Part shown: positions 26,413-36,950 of the stretch, piece after piece
Layout: every line of letters begins with the position of its first letter
Position numbering within the stretch: the stretch's first letter is position 1
Origin: Blastocatellia bacterium
GTDB taxonomy: Bacteria > Acidobacteriota > Blastocatellia > Chloracidobacteriales > JADJPF01
DNA: 63,045 bases
Direction of reading: 5' to 3'
Assembly (NCBI GenBank): GCA_025057015.1
Contig: JANWYG010000016.1
Span: 1 to 63,045, forward strand
The notes under the pieces: model-generated
Databases searched by the model: none
What the model saw: the letters and a program-made list of their open reading frames with translations, nothing else
What the model was told of the DNA's origin: nothing
Made by a program: the position numbers and the translations under genes

Positions 26413-29400
26413 TTATTCTCTTTTTGCTAGTTTGAGCAAGATGTTTTCGATATAGCAGAAAAGCGATTCTGCAACAAGAGGACCTTCGAGATTTATCTTG
26501 AGCACGCTGTTAGGAGAGAAGCTAGCCTGCTTGTTTGTGGAAAGCAGGTCTACGAGCTTATCCGGATCAACTTTGGATTTTTCGGTGAACTTAATCACTA
26601 GCTTACCGCGGTCATAGTCTATGGAAGCTATAGCCAGGCGACTGGCCAGCCGTTTTATACCCGCTAATCTGAAGAGGTTTTCTACGCTTTCTGGTAAACC
26701 ACCGTAACGATCTACTAACTCCTCTCTTATAGCCGCAACTTCTAGCGGAGTACTTGCTGTAGAGATTCGTTTGTAGATGCGCAGTCGCTGACTTATGTCG
26801 GAAATGTAATCCTCAGGTACGCGAATATCTACTCCTAGGTTGAGGTTGGTTACATCGTCTTCTATTTGCTCCCCTCGCAGCTCTTGCACCGTGCGTTCAA
26901 GTAGTTGGCAGTAGAGGTCAAAACCGACGGCTTCGATCTGTCCCGACTGTTCTGCACCTAACAGGTTTCCTGCACCTCTTAACTCCAGATCTAGTGCAGC
27001 TATTCTGAATCCTGAACCCAGATCTGAGAACTCGCGTATAGCTGCAAGCCTCTTCCTAGCGACCGGACTGAGGGTGTTTTCTGAAGGGATAAGCAAGTAA
27101 GCGTAGGCTCGTCTGTTGGATCGGCCTACGCGTCCTCTTAACTGATAGAGTTGAGCTAGTCCGTAAGTGTCGGCTCGGTTGATGAGGATCGTGTTAGCGC
27201 GGGGTATGTCTATGCCGTTTTCTATGATTGTGGTAGTAACAAGCACGTCTAGCTCATGGTCTATGAATCTGAGCATGACTTCTTCGAGTTGCTCTTCGTT
27301 CAGCTGACCGTGTGCTACTCCTATGCGTACGCCTGGCACTAGCCTGTTGATGAGTTCTGCTACGGTGTATATCGTCTCGACGCGGTTGTGTACGAAGAAA
27401 GCTTGTCCGCCGCGTTGCAGTTCTACTTCCAGAGCGGTTTTTATAACAGCTTCTGAGAAAGGCACTACGTAAGTCTGTACGGCTAAACGGTCTGACGGCG
27501 GTGTTTCTATTAGAGACATATCGCGCAGGCCTATAAGCGACATGTTTAGCGTGCGGGGGATTGGCGTAGCAGACATAGTCAGCACGTCAACTCGCTTGCG
27601 CATTTGCTTTAGACGCTCCTTGTGAGCTACGCCAAAACGCTGTTCTTCGTCTATTATCAGTAGGCCAAGATCCTTAAAACATACGTCTTTGGATAGGAGT
27701 CTATGCGTACCTATTAGTATGTCTATCTTTCCTTCGGTGAGCCGTCTAAGCAGTTCTTTTTGTTGCTTTTGAGAGCGAAAACGTGAAAGCAGTTCTATGA
27801 CTACCGGGAAAGAAGCGAAACGTTTTTGAAAAGTCTTGTAGTGCTGATAAGCAAGCACCGTGGTTGGTGCAAGTACGGCTACTTGTTTAGATTCAGTGAC
27901 TACTTTGAAAGCTGCGCGCATGGCTACTTCGGTTTTGCCAAAACCTACGTCGCCGCAAAGTAGCCTATCCATAGGGGTGTCAGATTCGAGATCGCGCTTT
28001 ATGTCTCTCACAGCAGCTTCCTGGTCTGGCGTAAGCTGAAACTCGAACGCATCTTCGAACTCAGCTTGCCAGGCAGTATCAGGCCCAAAAGCAGGTCGGC
28101 TTATGAGCTTGCGCTCTGCGTATAGCTTGAGTAATTCTTCAGCAAGGTCTTTTATTGCTGCCTTTGCTCGGGCTTTTACCTTTTGCCAACTAGTGCCGCC
28201 AAGTCGATCTAAGACAGGTTTGTTACCTTCGGCGCTAGAGTACTTTTGTACGACGTCGAGACGTTCTACTGGCACGAAGAGCTTACCGCCGTCGGCGTAG
28301 CTCAGTACCATAAATTCATGTGTAACTTCGGGACTGACGGCTATCTGCTGTAGGCCTTGGAACTGCCCTATGCCGTGGTCTACGTGTACGACGAAGTCGC
28401 CTGGCTTCAGGTCACGAAAGTCCGACAAGAAGGATGCTAAAACGCTGCGCCTGAGCTTAGGCTGTCGCATGCCTACTTCTGCTGAGACAGTGCCGTATAT
28501 GTCCTCCTCGACTAGCACAAACAGGCCAGCCTCGGTGGCTTCTAATCCGCAGGAAAGATGCCCTATTGTGACTATGTTATAGTCGATATCGGTTACTCTA
28601 GAAGGGTCGGGGCAAAGTTTGAAGCTACAACCGTATTCCCTCAAAACCTCTACTAGGCGTTCGGCTGTTCCCAGACTACGGGCTACTATGAGAATGTGAC
28701 GCTTACGAGCTTCGACTGCTAGAGCTGGTATGTCAGAACGGTACTTTCTAACCGGTCTTACTTGTATCTTGTGCTCAGGCATGTTTCCGTCAAAGGGAAA
28801 TAAGTAAAGTCTATCGAGCTTGGCGAACTCTTCGTCGGTTTTCATAGGCTCGAGGCCTAGCGCTCTAAGCTCGACGCGCTGTCTATGGTGGAGGCGTAGT
28901 CTGAGGCTTTCGGCATCCATGAAAAACATGTCGACTGGGAGTGAAGGTATCCCCCTAGCAATCGAAGCTGTGTATTTTTCTCTTATCTTGCTATAAAACC
29001 GCTCGATAATGTCTTCTGTTTCTGCTGGTTCTTCTATGACTACGAGGTGGTTTTTCAGATAGTCAAAGATAGATGACTTTGCGGGCTCATCGAGCTTTGG
29101 TAGCAAATATTCCCAGCCGTCTGGAAGTTCGGCTGCTGTGAAGAGCCTTTGTATGTAGTCTTCGTACTTGGGTTCTGGGAACAGTGCTTCGAGCTTGGGT
29201 CGGATAAGTTTTAGCTCCTGTCTATGAACGGCAGCGAGTCTCATCGGTAGGATGCGTACTGATTCTAGCCGCGAGATGGAGCGCTGCGTGTCTGGATCAA
29301 ATGTCCTTATAGATTCTATAGAATCACCAAAGAACTCTATCCTGAAAGGTAGAGCTTCTCCGGGCGAGAATACATCCAGTATGCCGCCACGAAGGCTATA

Positions 29401-29940
29401 GGTACCGACTTCAGTGACTGGTTCTTCGCGCACGTAACCTGTTGCAAGAAGCATTTCTACTAGCTCATCGAGCAATACTTCTTCTTTAACAGAAAGTTTT
29501 GTACACAGGTTAAGTGTCGTTCGTGGCGGAGGTAGACGTTCTATGAGAGCTTTTGCAGGTAATAGTAAGAAGTTACCTTCTCCTCTTGCGAGAGAGTCTA
29601 GCGCAAGTACCCTTTGCTGTTCGATATCGCGATGAGGTGAAAGCCCGTCGTATGGGTCGGACTCATGTGCTGGAAACTTAACTACTTTGCTTGTACTACC
29701 AAATGCCGTTAGGAAGAAAGCACAATCTTCAGCTACCTGTTCTAGCTCGGTGTTTGAGCGACAGATTAACATCACCGGCCGTTGTAATTGCTCTAGCGCT
29801 ATGAGGAACAAGGCGCGAGCAGAACTGGTCAGTAGTCCGCTTACACAGATGTTTTTGCCGTTTCTGATGTCGCGTAGCAGCGCGGCAAAGGAAGCGGATT
29901 CTGTAAACGATGAGGCAAAACTGGCTTGTCTAGATTGCAT
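26413..29940 (-). CDS. mfd: Transcription-repair coupling factor Mfd
   Basis: About 1175 residues, normal for Mfd. The N-terminal UvrB-homology region is visible ([36 protein letters not shown]). The RNA-polymerase-interaction domain has [20 protein letters not shown]. The RecG-type translocase has [37 protein letters not shown] and QLRGRVGRS, and the TRCF C-terminal domain is at the end. It removes stalled RNA polymerase and recruits UvrA. I prefer the ATG at 29940, which overlaps the rfaE2 end by 11 bases; a TTG at 29958 would add six residues. Confidence 0.97.
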   Translation of the reverse strand: MQSRQASFASSFTESASFAALLRDIRNGKNICVSGLLTSSARALFLIALEQLQRPVMLICRSNTELEQVAEDCAFFLTAFGSTSKVVKFPAHESDPYDGLSPHRDIEQQRVLALDSLARGEGNFLLLPAKALIERLPPPRTTLNLCTKLSVKEEVLLDELVEMLLATGYVREEPVTEVGTYSLRGGILDVFSPGEALPFRIEFFGDSIESIRTFDPDTQRSISRLESVRILPMRLAAVHRQELKLIRPKLEALFPEPKYEDYIQRLFTAAELPDGWEYLLPKLDEPAKSSIFDYLKNHLVVIEEPAETEDIIERFYSKIREKYTASIARGIPSLPVDMFFMDAESLRLRLHHRQRVELRALGLEPMKTDEEFAKLDRLYLFPFDGNMPEHKIQVRPVRKYRSDIPALAVEARKRHILIVARSLGTAERLVEVLREYGCSFKLCPDPSRVTDIDYNIVTIGHLSCGLEATEAGLFVLVEEDIYGTVSAEVGMRQPKLRRSVLASFLSDFRDLKPGDFVVHVDHGIGQFQGLQQIAVSPEVTHEFMVLSYADGGKLFVPVERLDVVQKYSSAEGNKPVLDRLGGTSWQKVKARAKAAIKDLAEELLKLYAERKLISRPAFGPDTAWQAEFEDAFEFQLTPDQEAAVRDIKRDLESDTPMDRLLCGDVGFGKTEVAMRAAFKVVTESKQVAVLAPTTVLAYQHYKTFQKRFASFPVVIELLSRFRSQKQQKELLRRLTEGKIDILIGTHRLLSKDVCFKDLGLLIIDEEQRFGVAHKERLKQMRKRVDVLTMSATPIPRTLNMSLIGLRDMSLIETPPSDRLAVQTYVVPFSEAVIKTALEVELQRGGQAFFVHNRVETIYTVAELINRLVPGVRIGVAHGQLNEEQLEEVMLRFIDHELDVLVTTTIIENGIDIPRANTILINRADTYGLAQLYQLRGRVGRSNRRAYAYLLIPSENTLSPVARKRLAAIREFSDLGSGFRIAALDLELRGAGNLLGAEQSGQIEAVGFDLYCQLLERTVQELRGEQIEDDVTNLNLGVDIRVPEDYISDISQRLRIYKRISTASTPLEVAAIREELVDRYGGLPESVENLFRLAGIKRLASRLAIASIDYDRGKLVIKFTEKSKVDPDKLVDLLSTNKQASFSPNSVLKINLEGPLVAESLFCYIENILLKLAKRE

Positions 29941-30418
29941 TTTTACAGTATCTAGCAACTATTCTGTCTATTATGTCTGTAGTAGAGAAGCCTCTTAGGT
30001 AAGGCAAGGAGTAAACTTTCCCACCTGAGGACTCAACTTCACTGCGGCCAACTATTTGGTCTAGCTGCCAGTCACCGCCTTTTACGAGTATGTCTGGCAG
30101 GAGAGTCGAGATGAGCCTGTAGGGTGTATCTTCATCGAAGATTGTGAGGTAGTCTATCATTTCCATAGCTGCCAATATCTCAGCTCTTTCGTTCTGGGAA
30201 AGAATCGGTCGCTTAGCACCTTTGAGCTTTCGTACTGAAGCATCGCTGTTTATGCCGACAAATAATAGATCCCCTAATGCTCTGGCTTGTCTAAGGTAGG
30301 CGATATGGCCGCAATGGACTATGTCGAAGCATCCGTTAGTGAAGACTACCTTGAGCCCTTTTGCGGCTGCTTCTTTGCGAGCCTCGATGAACTCCTCGTA
30401 GGATTTTACTTTTGACAT
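29930..30418 (-). CDS. rfaE2: D-glycero-beta-D-manno-heptose 1-phosphate adenylyltransferase
   Basis: About 162 residues from the ATG at 30418. A TTG at 30454 after GGAAAGAG would add 12 and cannot be ruled out. The nucleotidyltransferase signature is [16 protein letters not shown], followed by [32 protein letters not shown], and the terminal [12 protein letters not shown]. It makes ADP-heptose for lipopolysaccharide inner core. This is the stand-alone C-terminal half of E. coli HldE; the kinase half is not fused here. First gene of the long minus-strand operon. Its presence supports a heptose-containing outer membrane. Confidence 0.94.
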   Translation of the reverse strand: MSKVKSYEEFIEARKEAAAKGLKVVFTNGCFDIVHCGHIAYLRQARALGDLLFVGINSDASVRKLKGAKRPILSQNERAEILAAMEMIDYLTIFDEDTPYRLISTLLPDILVKGGDWQLDQIVGRSEVESSGGKVYSLPYLRGFSTTDIIDRIVARYCKNAI

Positions 30419-30500
30419 AGGACTGAATTTAACTACAGATTTTACTGGCGGCAAGTCTCTCTTTCCGCGTTATATCTTTAGTGGAGGGCAGGGAACGAAG

Positions 30501-31163
30501 ATGTATACAGTTCTGCTAGTGATAATTTTTGCCGTTTCGGATGGATGGAATAGTGACGGTAAGTTCGTTTCAGCATATGTTGCTGATGCCGGACTATCTG
30601 CACTCAGAGTGGCTCCTACGCCACAATCTGTTTGCAAGCGTAGACTTGGTATAGGTAGAAAAGTCTACGTAGCTCAGTGTTTTGATACAGCTTATGGAAG
30701 ATACTGTAAGGTGTTACTTACGCGAAGGACAAGGGGCTACATGTTGGCACGCGCGCTTGTGTTTCGCCGGCGCGGGGAGGATGAGAGGTTGCTTAAGATG
30801 GCTCTTAGAGCTACGGGCAAAGACAAATTAGCGCTCTTGTGGCTTTCTAAGAGGCTGTTTTCGCGGTCACCTCTAGCAGGCCGAATAAATGCGCTTTTTG
30901 AGGAAGAGGCAGAAAGGCTTGCCGAAGAACTTAACAAGAAAGTAAGGAAAAACATCAAGCCGCTTGGTGACAACGAAGATGTCTATATACTCAACAGCAG
31001 ACTCCTAGACAGATATTCTCGTATGGGGATATTTTTCCGTCTGGATGCTGCAGGTCAGCTTAGGTACGCAGCAAAGCTAGAGCGGATAGAGAGTCAACGG
31101 AAGCGGGATGGTGAGGTAGATTTCGGCATAAGTGAAGCTACATCAGAAGCTTGTTTGGAATAG
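30501..31163 (+). CDS. Secreted SH3-like domain protein, function unknown
   Basis: 220 residues with a short N-terminal hydrophobic segment (YTVLLVIIFAV), then a region resembling a bacterial SH3 domain: AYVADAGLSALRVAPTPQS, GIGRKVYVAQ, RYCKVLLTRRTRGYMLARAL. The remainder (about 90-220) is charged and mainly helical, with no known motif. GGAGGG precedes the ATG by about ten bases. It is divergent from rfaE2. Bacterial SH3 domains often bind cell wall, so a periplasmic role is plausible; no enzyme activity can be inferred. Confidence 0.7.
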   Translation: MYTVLLVIIFAVSDGWNSDGKFVSAYVADAGLSALRVAPTPQSVCKRRLGIGRKVYVAQCFDTAYGRYCKVLLTRRTRGYMLARALVFRRRGEDERLLKMALRATGKDKLALLWLSKRLFSRSPLAGRINALFEEEAERLAEELNKKVRKNIKPLGDNEDVYILNSRLLDRYSRMGIFFRLDAAGQLRYAAKLERIESQRKRDGEVDFGISEATSEACLE

Positions 31164-31386
31164 CTTGTACGGAGTTTCTGAAGGGCTTTTTTCTGGAAAA
31201 GAGCGAACTAGTAGACCATCATTCCACAGGTGCAGCCTGTTGAGCGAGTGTGGGTTGTTGCTGCTAAGACAGAAGCTGTCGAGCTGGCCATCAATGAGGA
31301 GAGCCTAGCAGTTTTTACTCTTGGTACCGGCTTGTGACGTCGAGTATTGCTTCATCGTTTAGAACACTCCATTCAGGATGTTTGCA

Positions 31387-31908
31387 TCACCTTGCAATTG
31401 CACCGAGCAAGTTAAAAACAAGGTAAAGCAGTGTAAACAGAATGTTCAAAGCTATGCCTGCAATGCCTGTATAAAATCCTATATTTGCATTTGAGGCATT
31501 TCCTGCTGGGGATATTCCCTTTGAGATATTGGCAAGTTCTTGCTTTGCGATCACTACAGCTGCTACACCTAGGCCGATGCCGATACAGGAAATACATATA
31601 CCGGGGAATATAGAGGCTATTCCTAGCACCATCGCTATTTTGCCTTTGTTAGTAGCTGCCTGGCTTTGTAGTGGTAGCGGAGTAAATTGGTGCGCTGCTA
31701 ATGGAGGTTGTTGAGGAGGGAGATCTTGCCATGGTGGTGGTGAAGGTTGAGAAGGACTCGGGTTTTGCCAGGCTGGCTGTTGTGCCCATGGATTTGGAGG
31801 CGGAGGAGATTGAGCTTCGTTGGGCAAGGAAGGAGGTAGTTCTGCACCGCAAGATAGGCAGAATTTAGCATCTTCAGGGTTCTGAGCACCACAGTTAGGG
31901 CAAAACAT
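31387..31908 (-). CDS. Zinc-ribbon, proline-rich, DUF4190-like membrane protein
   Basis: About 173 residues. An N-terminal zinc ribbon (CPNCG...CLSCG, residues 3-20) is followed by a Pro/Gln-rich linker (about 25-85). Two hydrophobic segments follow, IAMVLGIASIFPGICISCIGIGLGVAAVVIA-type and IGFYTGIAGIALNILFTLLYLVF-type, typical of DUF4190. I take the ATG at 31908 with GAGG upstream. Such proteins are small inner-membrane proteins of unknown role. The 220 bases downstream contain no supported gene. Confidence 0.75.
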   Translation of the reverse strand: MFCPNCGAQNPEDAKFCLSCGAELPPSLPNEAQSPPPPNPWAQQPAWQNPSPSQPSPPPWQDLPPQQPPLAAHQFTPLPLQSQAATNKGKIAMVLGIASIFPGICISCIGIGLGVAAVVIAKQELANISKGISPAGNASNANIGFYTGIAGIALNILFTLLYLVFNLLGAIAR

Positions 31909-32054
31909 CAATCTTGACCTCGGCTAAAGAATTTCTAGTTATTAGAGCATACTGAGGGGTAATTTGAAATAGTGATTTCGCTTGATTAGCTTTTGTTTGT
32001 TTTACTGCTTCTGTATGATTATCTTGCTAGCTGCCTTATGAGTTAGGGGTTGAG

Positions 32055-34448
32055 ATGCCGAATCTGCTTATGGATCAGGAGCAAAAGTTTTCAGAATCTG
32101 GTGAGGCACAGATAAAGATTCCAGAAGTACTACCAGTATTACCTCTGCGCGACATAGTGATATTTCCTTTTATGATCGTGCCTTTGTTTGTTCAGCGCGA
32201 GAGATCAATAAGGGCAGTCGATCAGGCATTATCTGAGCAAAGGATGATAATGCTCGTATCGCAACGCGACCTAGACAAAGAAGAGCCGCGCAGGGCTGAT
32301 CTATATGATATTGGCACGGTTGCCGTCATTATGCGGATGTTAAAATTGCCTGATGGGCGAATTAGGATACTTGTGCAGGGTTTATCAAGGGCACGGCTTC
32401 TTGATGTGGAAGAGGGAGGACAGTATCTGCGCGGACATATTGCAGTGCTCAGAGAGGTTGTAGCTGAGCCGTCGCTGGAGCTGGAAGCTCTGATGCGCAG
32501 CGTTAAGGCTTCTTTGGAGAAGACCGTGTCGCTTGGGAAAAACGTATCACCAGAAGTGATGGCGATAGCTGCGAACTTGGAAGATCCTGGACGATTAGCA
32601 GATCTTACGGCTTCTAACTTAGACCTGAAGGTTGAAGATGCGCAAAGCGTGCTCGATCTTGTCGATCAGTATGCTCGTCTTAGGCGAATTAACGATCTGC
32701 TAAATAAAGAGATAAATGTGCTGACAGTGCAGCAGGAGATAAACTCGCAGGCCAAGGGTGAGATTGACCGTTCGCAGCGTGAGTTTTATCTGAGGCAGCA
32801 GCTTAAAGCGATACAGCAAGAGTTGGGAGAAGGCAATGAGCTTGCTGAGGAGATAAATTCTTATAAAGAGAAGATAGCTGAAGCGAAGATGCCTGAAAAG
32901 GTAGAGGAAGAAGCTCTTCGTCAGCTGAAGAAGCTTGAGAGGATGCATCCTGATGCGGCTGAATCGGCGACGTTGCGAAACTACCTCGATGTACTGGTTA
33001 GCTTGCCGTGGTCTAAATCTTCAAAAGACAATCTTGATTTGAAGGAGGCAGAAAGAATTCTAAACGAGGACCACTATGGACTTGAGAAGGTTAAGGAACG
33101 CATACTCGAAATGCTCGCAGTGCGTAAGTTGAAGGAGCGGGCAAAAGGACCGATACTCTGTCTTGTAGGCCCGCCAGGTGTGGGCAAGACTTCTTTGGGA
33201 CGATCTGTAGCGCGAGCTCTTGGCAGGAAATTTGTACGGCTTTCTCTAGGAGGTTTACACGACGAAGCAGAAATTCGCGGTCACCGAAGGACTTATGTAG
33301 GCGCTATGCCAGGGCGAATAATACAGGCAATACAGCAGGCCGGGACCAACAATCCTTTGATTATGCTTGACGAGATAGACAAAGTAGGCAGAGATTTTCG
33401 AGGTGATCCATCTTCTGCCTTGCTTGAAGTGCTTGACCCTGAACAAAACTACAGTTTTCGCGATAACTATCTTGGGGTCCCCTTTGACCTGTCGAATGTG
33501 ATGTTTATGACTACGGCAAACGTGCTTGACACTATACAGCCGGCTCTTCGCGACCGTATGGAAGTTATAAGGCTATCAGGTTATACGGAAATAGAGAAAC
33601 TCGCTATAGTGAGAAGACACATATTAAAGAAACAGATGGAAGAAAGCGGTATCACTGCTAAGCAGCTTTCTATATCAGACTCTGCTATAAAGATGATAAT
33701 AACTCAGTACACCCGCGAAAGTGGACTAAGACAGCTAGAGCGTGAGATAGGTTCTATATGCCGCAAAGTAGCTCGTCGTGTGGCCGAAGGACAAGACAAA
33801 CTCATCAGAGTTACAGCTAAAAACCTAAGCGAGTTTCTAGGTGCACCAAAGATATTGCCAGAAGAAGCTCTGAGAAAAGACCAAGTGGGCATAGCTACTG
33901 GCCTTGCATGGACTCCGGTGGGAGGCGACATACTTTATATAGAAGCTCTGTTGATGAAAGGCAAGGGTAACTTGTTGCTTACCGGACAATTAGGTGAAGT
34001 GATGAAGGAATCTGCCCAAGCAGCGCTTTCGTATGCTAAAGCTCGTGCTAAAGAGCTTGGCATTGCTGAGGATATGTTTGGCAGTTACGATGTCCACATA
34101 CATTTACCTGAGGGAGCTATACCAAAGGACGGTCCTTCGGCTGGTGTAACGTTGCTTACAGCACTAGTGTCGGTCTTTTCTAATAGACCCGTCAAACATA
34201 CTGTGGCTATGACCGGGGAGGTAACGCTTCGTGGAAACGTGCTTCCGGTTGGTGGGATAAAAGAAAAGATACTTGCTGCGCATCGGAATGGCATCCGTAC
34301 GCTAATACTTCCTTCGGCAAACAAAAAGGACATGGAAGAGCTTCCTAAAGAGATTCTGAAAGATGTGAATCTGGTCTTCGTAGATAACGTCAAGCAAGTG
34401 TTAAAGCTAGCACTGGCAGATAAACCAGCAAAGCTTACGCCTACGTAA
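32055..34448 (+). CDS. lon: ATP-dependent protease Lon
   Basis: 797 residues. The N-terminal substrate domain starts LPVLPLRDIVIFPFMIVPLFV. The AAA module has Walker A GPPGVGKTS, LGGLHDEAEIRGHRRTYVGAMPG and LDEIDKVG. The protease domain has the catalytic Ser in KDGPSAG (S695) and the Lys in GGIKEKILAAHR. It degrades misfolded and regulatory proteins in the cytoplasm. AGGGGTTGAG precedes the ATG. It is the only plus-strand gene between the zinc-ribbon gene and LipB-Nudix; I see no CIRCE-type operator upstream. Confidence 0.97.
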   Translation: MPNLLMDQEQKFSESGEAQIKIPEVLPVLPLRDIVIFPFMIVPLFVQRERSIRAVDQALSEQRMIMLVSQRDLDKEEPRRADLYDIGTVAVIMRMLKLPDGRIRILVQGLSRARLLDVEEGGQYLRGHIAVLREVVAEPSLELEALMRSVKASLEKTVSLGKNVSPEVMAIAANLEDPGRLADLTASNLDLKVEDAQSVLDLVDQYARLRRINDLLNKEINVLTVQQEINSQAKGEIDRSQREFYLRQQLKAIQQELGEGNELAEEINSYKEKIAEAKMPEKVEEEALRQLKKLERMHPDAAESATLRNYLDVLVSLPWSKSSKDNLDLKEAERILNEDHYGLEKVKERILEMLAVRKLKERAKGPILCLVGPPGVGKTSLGRSVARALGRKFVRLSLGGLHDEAEIRGHRRTYVGAMPGRIIQAIQQAGTNNPLIMLDEIDKVGRDFRGDPSSALLEVLDPEQNYSFRDNYLGVPFDLSNVMFMTTANVLDTIQPALRDRMEVIRLSGYTEIEKLAIVRRHILKKQMEESGITAKQLSISDSAIKMIITQYTRESGLRQLEREIGSICRKVARRVAEGQDKLIRVTAKNLSEFLGAPKILPEEALRKDQVGIATGLAWTPVGGDILYIEALLMKGKGNLLLTGQLGEVMKESAQAALSYAKARAKELGIAEDMFGSYDVHIHLPEGAIPKDGPSAGVTLLTALVSVFSNRPVKHTVAMTGEVTLRGNVLPVGGIKEKILAAHRNGIRTLILPSANKKDMEELPKEILKDVNLVFVDNVKQVLKLALADKPAKLTPT

Positions 34449-34450
34449 AG

Positions 34451-35545
34451 TTATTGGTGGTTTACTAACCGGCGTACCAATTCAAAGGCATGCTTGTTTC
34501 CTGGCCAGATCAATCGGCAGAAGGCTTCGTCAAAGCTTAACCAAGCATATTCGCAGTGTTCTTTTTCAGAAAGTCTTACGGGACTTTTTTTGGTCTTCAT
34601 GGCGAATGAGTATTCGCGATTGATTTGTGGACGAGGTGGTTTCTTATTCATAAGTGTTGGCTCAAGCAGAAAGCTGTGCACATAGTTCAGATCTTGAACT
34701 TCTCCTTCTAATCCGGTTTCCTCTGCTACTTCTCGAAGAGCTGCCTCAAGAGGAGTTTCGGAATATTTGCGTTTGATACGTCCCGTTACGGGCTGCCAAA
34801 AGTTACCTCGCTGTGGAGTCCTTCTAAGCAATAGATATTGTGGCGTGGGCTGTGTGTCGTCATAGATTACTACCTGTACGGACTCATGTTCGAGCGAAAG
34901 CTCTTGCGCTGGTCGAGCAAAGACTTCACTAAAGTGGTGTATTAACCGCGACTCTGCTTCAGCGATGTCTACCGATCTATGGAGAAGCTTTTGAAGCGAG
35001 GTCACACCTTTGTCTTTTATACCGCAGGGAATGATGAGATTAAAGTACTCTAGATCGGTATTTACATTCAGAGCGAAGCCGTGCATGGTTACCCAGCGGG
35101 AGATGCGTACTCCGATAGCTGCCAGCTTTTCATTTCTCACCCAGACGCCGGTAAATCCTGCCAGTCTATTTGCTGTGATGCCGTAGTCTACTGCGACACG
35201 TATTATCACTTCTTCTAGATCCCGCACGTAACGATGAACGTCGCAGCGGTCTGGAGCAAGGTTGAGTATTGGATAGCCGACTATCTGACCAGGCCCGTGG
35301 TAGGTAACATCGCCGCCTCGACCTGTGTCATGTACTTCTATACCTAAGCGTTCAAGTAAAGCTGGTGTAGCGGTCAGATTTTCTTTTTTGGCGTTGCGCC
35401 CAAACGTGACTACGTGCGGATGTGAAAGTAGAAAGAGTTGATCTGGGACTTGGTCTTGCTTGCGTGCTTCGACGAAGGCGTTTTGCAACCGAACAGAATC
35501 AGTGTAATCTACTAGACCTAATCTTGTAACCTCTATAAGACGCAA
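34451..35545 (-). CDS. lipB: Fused octanoyltransferase LipB and Nudix hydrolase
   Basis: 364 residues in two domains. Residues 1-215 are LipB: SHPHVVTFGR, GRGGDVTYHGPGQ, catalytic K140 in KLAAIGVRI, and C174 in IIPCGIKDKGVTSL. It moves octanoyl groups from acyl-carrier protein to lipoyl domains. Residues 225-364 are a Nudix domain with YLLLRRTPQRGNFWQPVTG and the box ending in REVAEETGL (271-279). The spacing from the first Gly of the box to the first Glu is two longer than the consensus. The E2 protein at the right edge is a likely lipoylation client. The stop lies two bases from the lon stop (convergent). Confidence 0.93.
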   Translation of the reverse strand: MRLIEVTRLGLVDYTDSVRLQNAFVEARKQDQVPDQLFLLSHPHVVTFGRNAKKENLTATPALLERLGIEVHDTGRGGDVTYHGPGQIVGYPILNLAPDRCDVHRYVRDLEEVIIRVAVDYGITANRLAGFTGVWVRNEKLAAIGVRISRWVTMHGFALNVNTDLEYFNLIIPCGIKDKGVTSLQKLLHRSVDIAEAESRLIHHFSEVFARPAQELSLEHESVQVVIYDDTQPTPQYLLLRRTPQRGNFWQPVTGRIKRKYSETPLEAALREVAEETGLEGEVQDLNYVHSFLLEPTLMNKKPPRPQINREYSFAMKTKKSPVRLSEKEHCEYAWLSFDEAFCRLIWPGNKHAFELVRRLVNHQ

Positions 35546-35562
35546 TCGGCTACCTCCTGTGA

Positions 35563-36936
35563 TTAGAGTGAACTGAGATAGTCTACTATTTGCTCTATTT
35601 CTTCGTCAGGTAGGGAGGAGAAATCTGGCATATCTTCGCTGAGGCCGTATGAAGAAGGGTCTCTTAGTAGTTTTGGCAGATCTTTAGGACTGCGTGCGGG
35701 CTTGTGAGTAATTCCTATAAGCTTTGGACCGTTCTTAGTACCTTCTGCATTCTGTCCATGGCATTCTGCACAGTTTATCAGGAAAGAAGCTGGGGGACAC
35801 GTTTGTTGAGTCTTTAAATCTAGGCGCTGCGGCAGGAAGGGCTCGGAAAGAAAAACTCTAGCTTTTTCCTGCTGCGCAAGTAGTTGTTTTGAAGTGGCAA
35901 CATCTTTATAGTCATCTAGTTTAGCTAAGGTGAGAAGCATGGAAAAGCCGCATATGAATACTATAAGAAATGCGCTACCGAGGCGACTTCTACGTTCCAC
36001 TTTTCTGTCAAGGAATGGCAGCAAGGCTAAAACTGTGAATAGTAGCCCTGGTAGTAGCAAAGCAGGAACGATCGCTAGTTGGCCTGGGAAGTACTTGAGC
36101 AGTTGGAATAGAGGTAGAAAGTACCATTCAGGTCTGGGAATGTATGTGGTATCTGAGGGGTCAGCTTTAGGTTCTAATGTGACCGGGACGAGGTGGCTTA
36201 GTGTTGCCAGAAGCAAGAGCAGTAGGAATGCAAATACTGTATTTCGGACAAACTGGCTGGGATAGTATTTATCTACTTTGTCTGTTTGCTTATCAGCTAC
36301 TAGGCTGGCTCTTCGTGAAAGTAATATATGCACTGTTAGCATTGTTATAAACAGGGCTGGTAGTAGCAATACGTGTAGGACAAAAAACCTAGAAAGTGTC
36401 AGCGTTGACATCCTAGGACCGCCTTTAACTATCGTTTCTAGTAGCTCTCCTACTAGTGGCACACTTGAGAGTATGCTCAAGGCTACCTGTGTTCCGAAGT
36501 ATGCCTTTTGATCCCAGGGTAGCAGGTAGCCGGTGAAGAAAGCTCCTTGTAGCAGCACCAATAGTATCAGACCACTTATCCAGACCAGCTCGCGCTTGTT
36601 TTTGTAAGCACTTGTAAGCAACGTTTGACCTAAGTGAAGCAGACTTAGAATTAGCAGTAGGTTAGCTCCATAGAAATGTAAACCACGAACTAAGTATCCT
36701 AGATAGACTTCTTTTTGTATGTACTCGACTGTTGTATGTGCATGGTCGGTGCTTGGCACGTAGTAAAGCAGCAGCAGGAGGCCTGTCAGGAATTGTGTCA
36801 GATAGATTGACTTTAATCCGCTGCTAAAGACGTATGACCAGCTTGCGCCACCAGGAATGTTGCGATCTGCATAAGCTGCCCAAAGTTGCCGCAGAGCAAT
36901 CCGCTCATCGAGCCAGTCTAAGATCTTTTGCATCAT
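35563..36936 (-). CDS. Cytochrome b (b6-type spacing) fused to a C-terminal cytochrome c domain
   Basis: 457 residues. The N-terminal four-helix part has two haem-ligand pairs, H87/H101 and H188/H203. The 14 residues between the second pair are the b6 pattern rather than the 13 of mitochondrial-type cytochrome b. PEWY at 269-272 marks the quinol-oxidation site, so N- and C-terminal cytochrome b regions are in one chain. A membrane-anchored cytochrome c domain follows, with C389-A-E-C-H393 and a likely axial Met 436. This is the core of a quinol-cytochrome c oxidoreductase, with the fused cytochrome c replacing a separate c1. It lies 14 bases after the Rieske gene. Confidence 0.94.
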   Translation of the reverse strand: MMQKILDWLDERIALRQLWAAYADRNIPGGASWSYVFSSGLKSIYLTQFLTGLLLLLYYVPSTDHAHTTVEYIQKEVYLGYLVRGLHFYGANLLLILSLLHLGQTLLTSAYKNKRELVWISGLILLVLLQGAFFTGYLLPWDQKAYFGTQVALSILSSVPLVGELLETIVKGGPRMSTLTLSRFFVLHVLLLPALFITMLTVHILLSRRASLVADKQTDKVDKYYPSQFVRNTVFAFLLLLLLATLSHLVPVTLEPKADPSDTTYIPRPEWYFLPLFQLLKYFPGQLAIVPALLLPGLLFTVLALLPFLDRKVERRSRLGSAFLIVFICGFSMLLTLAKLDDYKDVATSKQLLAQQEKARVFLSEPFLPQRLDLKTQQTCPPASFLINCAECHGQNAEGTKNGPKLIGITHKPARSPKDLPKLLRDPSSYGLSEDMPDFSSLPDEEIEQIVDYLSSL

Positions 36937-36950
36937 TATGAACCTCTCGA

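Noticed and set aside
31216-31337. Open stretch of about 40 codons (reading VWVVAAKTEAVELA...) in the gap after the SH3-like gene
   Set aside because: It has protein-like composition but no start signal and no family I can name; at best a gene remnant.
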